From contig JAOTOM010005125.1 in the NCBI GenBank assembly GCA_034440615.1, positions 206,001 to 270,000 of the forward strand: a DNA stretch of 64,000 nt, given 5' to 3'. The notes under the pieces were generated by a model. It saw nothing but the letters and a program-made list of their open reading frames with translations. It was not told the DNA's origin and did no database searches. The DNA comes from Ashinkailepas kermadecensis (lineage: Eukaryota > Arthropoda > Thecostraca > Neolepadidae). The translations under genes were made by a program, and so were the position numbers. Positions 55,404 to 64,000 of this stretch are shown here, piece after piece (within the stretch, counting starts at the first letter, position 1; every line of letters begins with the position of its first letter).

Positions 55404-58400
55404 TATACTATTTGAGTAAAAAGTGTGTTTGTTTGTTTGTTTGTCTGTCGTCTTTTGTCCTTTGGTCGATTGCCGTCGTGTGTAGGTTAAACTATGCATC
55501 GCACGTACTTGGAATTTCCACAGCGAACAGAAAATCGATGTATGATGTGCTGTGCCGAGTTTCATTGTCGTGGGGAGTATGCCGGTCACGTGATCGCAGA
55601 TAGCCCCAAGCTTTGTGGTGCCCACGGTTCCTTCGGATTCTCCCCATCGCAAATAGTTTGGTTGCAATCGTCGATACCCGCAACCATACCGACATTTTGG
55701 AACGCGCTTCACAATGTGGCGGCTTCAGCGCGGCGTCCCACACTATCGCCTGAACAATGGAAATATACCGAGCCGGCGCGGGCATTCGCGGCGGAGACAC
55801 CTCCGCCGGAGAGATTTCTTTTTAAAGAAAAATATTCCGGAGCAGGGAAATGTTTCAACGTTACGTTAAATTTAGCATAGCCGCCGAACCATGGGACCGA
55901 TTCACCTCAAACCAACATCAAATGTTCTGTCTTAACGCAGCGGAGCAAGTGCCGAAGGCGCTTGTCTACTATAATATTTGAGTAAAAAAGTTTGTCTGTT
56001 TGTTTGTCTGTCGTCTTTTGTACTTTTGGCGAGTGCCATCGTGTGTAGGTTCGACTATGGGTAGCACGTGCTTGAAATTTGCACACGCGACAGACAATCG
56101 ATGTGTGACGTGCTGTGCCGAGTTTCGTTGTCGTGGGGCGCATGCCGGGCACGTGGCACGTGCTCAAAGTTGGCACTACCCCCTCATTGGTTTAACACGC
56201 GCACTGGAGGGCGGGGGGCGAAATCCGCCCACCCCTCCGATTTTTCGTATATAACTACCGATTTTACCGGTCGATATACGCGATTTGCTGCGTACCTGCT
56301 TAGAAATGACCGGCGCGTCGTTTAAAGCAAGAAAAACGGAAATCGGCCGAATTTTTTGAAGTTAGAGGCCGTTAAATTTAAAAAAAAAATCCTAGCGCCA
56401 CACCGCAAAAGTCGGCGCCGATGCGCTTCCCGTATATTCACAAAAGGGAAGGGTTCTTGGCAATACTAGCGACTTGTTTGATGTATATTGATATGCCACA
56501 TAGTTTCAAGGTCATGTTAGGTCACCGAGGTCAAGTCAGGTAAAGTTCATGACAGGTTAATGGAACCAAACTTGATCAACTGGAATGTTGTCATAAATGC
56601 ACTAATGTTTGTCATTTGTACTGTTTGTCATTGTGTTTCAATACTTTATTCATGTACTTCACTCCTTTCTTCGCGAAGCCGATTGCGCCGAGCTGCCAGA
56701 CGGAGCAGTCGGGCGGGCGGCCCGGTTCCGGTAACTGGAACAGGTAACTAACCTGATAATGTTCTGCTATATAGGTGACCTGAGGTCAAATATCGGGTCT
56801 AGCACCTGTATTGCATCATTAGTATTTTCCAAAACACTATTGATGCCCATTTTGGAGCATTTATACACAATCACAGCGATCCATAACAATGACAAGCCAA
56901 GCCACACAAAAAAGAAAATTTTGACAAATGTGACCTCATTTGACCTTGAAGATATTGACCTAAGGTCATGAAGTTTGCATACAATAGAGTTCACTATCGT
57001 ACCCATCCGCCCTGCGAATTTCGTTCCTCTAGCTTTAATAGGAGCTGAGATCTTAGGGGGGGGCGGAGTCCGCCCCCCCCTCCAGTGCGCGTAATTTTCA
57101 GAGGCCCTCCAGGGCGCGTGTGAACACGTGAGTTGGGAAATCGCATGCGGCGGACGAGACGTGCGCACATTAGCACCTGGGACGGCTCACAACAAAGCTA
57201 CCGAAATATGGCTGACATCACGTGAAAGCCCCAGATGTTGGCTATCCACTGGACGAAATTTCGTCACGATCGGGTCAACGTGCTGCGCGTGTGCGGCACG
57301 GGGGTCCTGAGAGGACGGTCCGTCGACCGCCCATTGGAATAGCACGTAAAACCGGGATTTTTTCACCAATTTTAGCGCTCCCGATCGACCCGATTCACTC
57401 CCCCATATCTCGACAACCAATGGACCGATCGACGTCAAACAAACACCTTAGTGTTGACACGACAATTTCCAACATCGCCACGGCAGCCGTTGACGGGTCA
57501 CCCATCACGCGCCACCAGGGGGATGTGAAAAGCGGAAGTGACGTTTTTCAGCGTTTTTCACGATTGGGTCTGGTTCTCGGAAACGGCTCAACTTGGCGAC
57601 TTGCCGTCACTTTCACCACCTGGGGGATGTACCGGGTACAATTTTCCTATAGACTATCGTGGGCTGCAGTGTGTGCGCGCGCCGTCATCGTCATACGAGC
57701 TGCACGTGTTTCGGTCCGTGAAAAAGCTTCCGCTTTACACTGTCCCCACACCGCTGTACGATGATATTTCGCGGAGAAAGTTGCATGCGCAGATAGCCCC
57801 AAGCTTTGTGTTGCCCACGGTTCCTTCGGATTTTCCACATCGTAAATAGTTTGGTTGCAATCGTCGAAGCCCGCTACCCTTACCAGACGACATTTTTCGC
57901 CGACAATTTGCGCTTTAAGCCGGGAACCACGCTGAGCATAGGTTCCCACGAACTTCGCCAGCCGTCGATAAAACGATGGCGGCGCGCGCTTTCTCGGCGG
58001 CGACACCTCCGCGGGACAGATTCTGTAAATATAAATATTCGGGAACAGGGAAATGAATTCCACTAAAATTGGCACAGCCGCCGAACCATTAGGCCGATTC
58101 ACATGAAACGAACGTCAATTTTTTTTGTTTACCGCAGCGGAGCAAAGGCCGAAGGCGCTTGTCTACTATACTATTTGCGTAAAAAAGTTTGTCTGTCTGT
58201 CGTCTTTTGTCCTTTTGTCGAGTGCCATCGTGTGTAGGTTAGACTATGGGTCGCACGTGCTTGACATTTTCACACGCGACAGACAATCGATGTGCGACGT
58301 GCTGTACCGAGTTTCGTTGTCGTGGGGTGTATGCCTGGCACGTGGCACGTGCTCAAAGTTGGCACTACCCCGTCATTGGCTTAACGTGTGATTTGGAAAA

Positions 58401-58930
58401 TTGCATGCGCATATTGGCGCCTGGCGCGGCTCACAACAAAGCTACGGAAATATGGCTGACATCACGCGAAAGCCCCAAATGTTGGCTATCCACTGGACGA
58501 AATTTCATCACCATCGGGTCAACGTGCTGCGCGTGAGCGTCACGGGGGTCCTGGGCGGACGGGTCGTCGTCCGCCCATAGGAATGGCATGTAAAACCTGG
58601 ATTTTTTCACCAATTTTAGCGCTCCCGATCGACCCGTTTCACACCGCCACATCTCGACAGCCAATGGACCGATCGACACCAAACAAACACCTTAGTGTTG
58701 CCACGACAATTGCCAACATCGCCACGGCAGCCGTTTACCGGTCACCCTTCACGCGCACACGAGGGGGGGTGAAAAACGGAAGTGACGTTTTTCACGATTG
58801 GGTCTGGTTCTCGGAAACGGTTCAACTTGGCGACTTGACGTCACCTTCACCACCTGGGGGATGTACCGGCTACCCTTTTCCCAAAGACTATCATGGGGTG
58901 CAGTGTGCACGCGCGCCGTCATCGTCACCC
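55404..58930 (+). mobile_element. three head-to-tail Helitron-like non-coding copies
   Basis: Each copy starts ATTTGMGTAAAAA-GT-TTGT then TGTCTGTCGTCTTTTGT (55404, 55973, 58169) and ends GCAGCGGAGCAA then GCCGAAGGCGCTTGTCTACTA (55972, 58165). Copy 1 lacks the middle; copy 2 is complete but split by a 0.9-kb element; copy 3 is cut at 58930 by LINE-B. A GC hairpin-like end before CTACTA suggests a Helitron relative, but no Rep/helicase is present. The class is uncertain. Confidence 0.55.
56202..57087. mobile_element. small element with GC-rich inverted ends
   Basis: Left end CACTGGAGGGCGGGGGGCG matches, inverted, the right end terminating CCCTCCAGTG at 57087. It lies in copy 2 of the Helitron-like repeat, with CGCG on each side. 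Inside are several AGGTCA half-sites (56513-56550 and 56775-56970). No ORF of note, so it is probably non-autonomous. Confidence 0.65.
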
Positions 58931-58984
58931 GGGCTCCCGCAGTGGGGTCAGCCTCGTTGCTCGGCTGACTAGAGAAATGGCGCT

Positions 58985-60235
58985 CTCTCGGGTTACCGCA
59001 GCCTCACTCGTCCTTCCATCCATACGCTCCCATTCCAATGCCCATCTCATCCCAACATCCATGTCCTTCACCTGGCACTGAAACACCAACTATCCCTACT
59101 ATGAGCAGGCAGGACAACTTCCCTGGTCCTGCCCTCCAGCTCAGTTGTATCGGGGTAATCGCGCTCCCTCGGCCCGCCCCCCGGGGTTGACGGAGTCCTG
59201 GAGGATGCGGTCCCCCGTCGCACGGTGCTAGTTGTGACGGGGGACCAACACGCCTCTTTGGTCCCAATATCCCGGAGGGGCGGGCGGGTCCGTAGGGCCC
59301 CATACGGGCCAAGCGACATGTCGTCTCCTGGGCCCTGGGCCAGTGCTTGCCGGCCTGGCCGGCAGGGGTCAAGGGGTGGGCGGCGCTGGATCCCGGCCCC
59401 GCCGTCGCGGTAAGTCTCTCTCTCTCCCGGCCGGGCGAAGACGCCGCCTGCCCCGTATAGCTTCTCGGGCGCCTGGCGTCCTCCCGTCCGCGGGACCCAG
59501 GCGTCCCCCCAGTAGGGCCCTATGCGGTGGGGCGCCCGAGGAGCAGAACACATCACACTTCATGGCATCCTCAAAAATAAACAATTCACCGAGGCACCAC
59601 CTTTCCGTGGTGGGGAGGATTGCGTGCCCCAATGACCCGGCGACCATCTTACCGGTGAGGGGTGAGACTAAGTGCCTCACTCGTCCTTCCATCCATACGC
59701 TCCCATTACAATGCCCATATCATCTCAACATCCATGTCCTCGACCTGGCCCTGCAACACTAACTCTCTCTAGCATGAGCAGGTAGGACAACTTCCCCGGT
59801 CCTGCCCACCAGCTCAGTTTTATCGGGGTAGCCGCGCCCCCTCGGCCCGCCCCCCGGGGTTGACTGAGTCCTGGAGGCTGAGGTTCCGCGCCGCACGGTG
59901 CTAGTTGTGACGGGGTACCAACACGCCTCTTTGGTCCTGATATCCCGGAGGGGCGGGCGGGCCCGTAGGGCCCCATACTGGTCAAGTGGCCGGTCGCCTC
60001 GGGCCGGGGACCTGGGATTGTTCCCAGTGTCTCCCGGCCCGGCCGACTGGGGTAAAGGGGTGGGCGGCGCTGAATCCCGGTCAGGGTGGTGAGTCTCTCT
60101 CTCCCGGCCGGGTGATGGCGTCGCCCGCCCCGTATAGCTTCGCGGACGTCTGGCGTCCTCCCGTTCCCGGGACCCAGGCGTCCCCCAGTTGGGCCCCAGC
60201 GTGGTGGGACGTCCGCGAGGCAGAAACCAAAATAC
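58985..60235 (+). promoter_or_regulatory. tandem LINE-B 5' leaders
   Basis: The first leader ends with ATGGCATCCTCAAAAATAAA, the presumed ORF1 start, then the second begins GAGGCACCACCTTTCCGTGG. Both contain GACGGGGGACCAACACGCC-like sequence (GACGGGGTACC in the second) and the GGGACCCAGGCGTCCCCC block. Confidence 0.7.
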
Positions 60236-60240
60236 ACTAC

Positions 60241-61760
60241 ATGGCAACCAGAATAACCAAAAACGCCCCTGGTCCCTCTCGTAGGGGCCAGACCAGCCCC
60301 CCACCCGCGACGGATGGGAGCTCCCGTAACACAGACAGTGGTGCTAACGTTCCCCCTACACCTCGTGTCCTCATTTTCAGAGGACTAACGAGGAGTCTTG
60401 CCTCTCTATCTCCATTTCAACGACGAAACGGATGTGACAGGTTTGGGAAGATTGCTAGATGTGAGAGGCTGAAGGATGGTGCTTTGGAGGTGGAGTTTGT
60501 GGTGGCCAAGGAGGCGAGATTGCCTTGAGGGTATCTGAGTTTGTGTACAGTGTGCGAAGAGGTGACACGAGAGTGGATGAGAGTATTGGAATTAAAGTAG
60601 AACCCCATCAAACAAAAAACATCTCGAGGAATAATAAACTGCTATGACCTGAGCGGCGTACCGAAGGACGAGATAGTTGATGGATTGTCCCAGTTTGGAG
60701 TCACGGAAGCGAGAAGGATGAGGGTGAGAAGAGGTGCGGACACAGTCCCGACAAATAACATAATTTTGACTTTTAACAGAACAGACATACCATCAGAAAT
60801 ACGTGTGGGGTACGTGCGTGTGAAGGTGCGTCTCTTCCTCCCCAACCCAATGCGTTGTTTTAGGTGCCAGAGATATGGGCATACGACTCAATTCTGTAGA
60901 AATCGCCCAGCGTGTCGTAAGTGTGCCTTGAATGACCATATTTTCGAGCATTGTACTTCCTCGACCCCCCAGTGTGTGAACTGTGGGAGAGAACAAAGCC
61001 ACCAGACTTCTTCTGCCCGAACTTGCCCGTCCTACTTGAAAGAAAAAAAAATCATAGCAATCAACCACACACACAAAAATAACCTTTCGGGAAGCAAGAG
61101 ACTTATACGACCAATCTCATCCCAAAACGTCCTACGCTTCGAAATTAAAATATACACCAGGCCTTAGTCTGACACCTCCGGAACACATACAGCCCGAAAA
61201 GGCCTCTGATCTCATCTTTCAATTGACTGCCCTCCTTCGAGCCTTTGGTGTGCCTCTTGCGTCTCCGGTGAAGCAGGGGCGGCCCACCCAAAGCGTTGCC
61301 GAAGAAACTATAGCCCCACCCACCACCAGTGAAGGCGCTGACGAACCGTCCGAGGCCTCATCCCGAACAAGATCTAGGGGTGGGGAGGGGACACAGGTCC
61401 AGCGGTCAAAGAGACCTGCTAGATCCCCTCCACCCAAGCCCAGCCCCTGCCCATCCACCACGAATCCCCCGCCTCCCACTACACGTCCTTCCTCCAATCC
61501 CCCTCGCCTCCCCCATGTACCGCCACCACCTCCAAATCCCTCCTCTCCACCTCCTCCCTCCCTGAACCCTCCGCCCTTCCCCCGAGTCAGACCTCGCCCT
61601 CACACTCAACCTCTACTTCCGCACCTCCATCGCCGTCTCGTAGTACAAACCGACCCTTTCAAATATCCGAGGCTAGACTTACTCATCAAGGAGCCGAAAG
61701 GCGAGCTCGTGAAGCGAAGCGAGCGCGGCTCATCAATATGGAGAAGGCCCGAGCGATGAG
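60241..61760 (+). pseudogene. LINE-B ORF1, frameshifted
   Basis: ATG at 60241 starts MATRITKNAPGPSRRG and stops at 60526 after KEARLP by a one-base shift; the same protein resumes in another frame (SEFVYSVRRGDTRV) and at 60685 as LSQFGVTEARRMRVRRG. Knuckles are [28 protein letters not shown] and CVNCGREQSHQTSSARTC. A proline-rich tail follows from 61223 in a further frame. Confidence 0.75.
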
Positions 61761-62199
61761 CCGCCAAGCGGCTGACAAGGCTCCACCCCAAGGCCGGCCA
61801 CCCCGTCGCCACGACGGCGAGTGGAGGGACCGGCTTCCTACAGCATGGGTCCTCCCCCACCCCCACCCCCACCCCGACTGGGCTCCCAGAAGCGAGGCCT
61901 GCCGACGTCTGGCTCTCCGCCGGACCAAGGATCGCCGAGCTCCCGCCCTAGGACCCAGTCCCTTGGACCGAGTGCCGGTGTGTCCTCTGATGCACCGGCT
62001 AGTTCGTGGGCTCCGTTAAGTTCGTCATGAACTGTCCTGTTTTACCTCCCTTTTTAAAATACACACAACATATTTTACACGCTACATACACGTTGTCAAC
62101 CCATGCACTCACTGTTTCTACAATGGACCCTTGGGTCTGTGCGATTGTTATGTGATAGTAACTGTGATATCCCTACATACCTACTCTAACTCGTTTTAA

Positions 62200-62960
62200 A
62201 TGGATCAGCCACGGTTCATTTTACAGTGGAACTGTAGGGGGTTGAGGACTAGCATCGCAGAGCTGCAGGCGCTTTTAAATCGCCACTCTCCGGCGGCCAT
62301 CTGTCTGCAGGAAACGAAGTTGACACCAGACTACTTGTTCAACCTCAAATGCTACTCCGTTTTTCGAAAAGATACGCCCTCCGACACAATTGCACACGGT
62401 GGTGTGCACCACAGCGTCGCAGCGCGGAGCTTAGTGCTCCACGCCAAATTGCAGGCCGTTGCAGCAAGAGTGCATTTTAACCATTGGGTTATATCTATTT
62501 GCTCGCTTTATCTGCCGCCCGGTTCTAGGTTCCCATCCAGTGAGCTTCTACACCTGATGTCTGAGCTCCCCCATCGGTCTTACTGCTAGGCGATTTCAAC
62601 GCCCACCACACGACATGGGGATGTGATGACATTAATACACGTGGATAGCTATTATAATCATTGATGCATGATGAATCGTTATGCATTTTAAATATCGGAA
62701 CCCCGACCCATTTTACCCTGCCCTCCGGCCGTACTTCGGCGTTGGACCTAAGTCTATGCAGTCCACAACTCACCCAACTTTTTGACTGGACCGTGGCCGA
62801 TGACCCCCTCGGCAGCGACCATTTCCCACTGTGGTTGAACTACCAAGATGGTGTTGTACTTGGGACGCGACCACGCCGATGACATTTTAGGAAGCTGACT
62901 AGTCAAAATATTAAACACAACTGGAGGAGATTTTTTCCGTATCGCCTGATGATGCACCTG
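62200..62960 (+). pseudogene. LINE-B ORF2 endonuclease
   Basis: ATG at 62200: [54 protein letters not shown] and ISICSLYLPPGSRFPSSEL are in frame until 62589. The next motifs (LLGDFNAHHTTWG, SGRTSALDLSLCSPQL, GSDHFPLWLNYQDG) are in other frames with stops. Confidence 0.82.
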
Positions 62961-64000
62961 TGTCGATGGAGGAATTTACGAACGTTCTGGTCCAAACCGC
63001 TACTGATTCCATTCCTCTTACTTCTGGCGCTCCTCGTCGCACACCCGTCCCGTGGTGGACGGAGGAGTGTCGTAAGGCAATCAGGGCAAGATCCGCGCCT
63101 TCAGAGCTTTTGACAAGTCTTGTAGCACGGTCACCTCATCGCCTTCGGGCAGGCTAGGGCCTTCGCACGGCGAACTATTCGAGAGGCAAAGCGTACCTCG
63201 TGGAGGGACTACGTTAGCACGCTAAATCGCACCACACCCGTCTCACAGGTGTGGTCTAAAATCAAGCGAATCGCTGGCAAATTCACCTCTCCCCCTCTGT
63301 CAGCACTACGGGTTGGCGGTCGTGACGTCACCAACCCGGTCGACGTGGCCAATGAGATGGCCCGCACAATGTCTAGTCGATGTCGGTGCAACAGTGGAAA
63401 TGATGTATTTGCACGCCGCAAAGCAGACTGTAAGAGCCATTGAACTTTTCCACTCCTGAGATGTTACGCTATAACGAACCATTCACCATGGATGAGTTGC
63501 TTTCTGCCATTGGAACCCTTCGAAGCGTTTCTGAAGGTCCCGACCAAATACATAACGACATGCTGAAGCATATTCCATCACGTGCACTTACTACTATGCT
63601 GAAGACCCTGAACTTCCTCTGGGTCAATAGCGACTTTCCCACAACCTGGCGTGAAGCTAGTATGATCCCAATCTTAAAGCCCGGCAAGGATAGCCTAGAC
63701 CCGACGAGCTACCGACCAATATCATTAACATCATCACTCTGCAAACTGATGGAGAAGATGGTAATGTGCGTCTGACGTGGTTTCTGGAACGATATGGCAT
63801 TTTAAATAATGCACAGTGTGGTATTAGGAAAAACCGCAGTACTGTCGACCATCTATTAACTCTTGACACCGTGGTACGAGCAGCCTTCCATCAAAATCGT
63901 CACGTTGGTGCAGTGCTCTTTGATATTCAAGGAGCATATGACACCACTTGGCTCCGCGGCATTCTCATGAAGGCATTCAGGTATGGAATCCGTGGCTCCA
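62960..64000 (+). pseudogene. LINE-B ORF2 reverse transcriptase start (partial)
   Basis: Connector TPVPWWTEECRKAI, then [77 protein letters not shown] and SLTSSLCKLMEKMV are seen over three frames. Then NAQCGIRKNRSTVDHLL and VLFDIQGAYDTT reach the window end before the catalytic box. Confidence 0.8.

Larger units (their letters stand above)
58975..64000 (+). mobile_element. LINE-B, third copy, runs off the window
   Basis: Two leaders in tandem (58985-59590, truncated at its 5' end, and 59594-60235) precede ORF1 (60241-62030) and ORF2 (from 62200). ORF2 continues beyond 64000. Frameshifts are fewer than in the 42064 copy. Confidence 0.82.

Overview
The window is eukaryotic. Twelve exons with GT-AG borders and matching phases, from 6493 to 53478 on the + strand, encode the middle of Integrator complex subunit 3 (INTS3). 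All other sequence is intronic or upstream: mobile elements, their wreckage and tandem repeats. The GC-rich exons and the element mix (CR1, I-clade LINEs, Penelope-like, Gypsy, ISL2EU) fit an arthropod, perhaps a crustacean. The species is inference; no sequence marker settles it.

Layout. 1-3440: DNA transposon with long terminal inverted repeats and a transposase carrying two TAG codons. 3651-5205: AT microsatellite, then a Penelope-like remnant (GIY-YIG endonuclease end) between inverted terminal repeats that carry hammerhead-like motifs. 6493-10149: INTS3 exons 1-4 with minisatellites between them. Intron 4 (10150-31437) holds an old CR1 fragment; LINE-A (I-clade), into which LINE-B' and then a SINE inserted; and a near full-length CR1 that took a SINE, a SINE fragment and an ISL2EU DNA transposon. 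31438-35827: exons 5-8 with dense minisatellites. Intron 8 (35828-51207) holds LINE-C fused to a USP2-like retrocopy. LINE-C contains a Gypsy-type LTR element, which contains LINE-B, which contains a 37-bp insertion. 51208-53478: exons 9-12. From 53479 on (intron 12): tandem Helitron-like repeats, a small element with inverted ends, and another LINE-B copy that runs off the window.

Two patterns link the parts. First, at least five INTS3 introns carry tandem arrays whose unit is a copy of the adjacent exon-intron junction: the last or first exon bases plus the splice signal. The clearest is exon 11, where eight copies follow at a 40-bp period. Second, a tRNA-derived SINE (four copies with target-site duplications plus one 5'-truncated copy) ends in about 50 bp resembling the 3' end of LINE-B, which suggests LINE-B supplies its mobilisation machinery. 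All reads here are by eye; no database search or alignment program was run.
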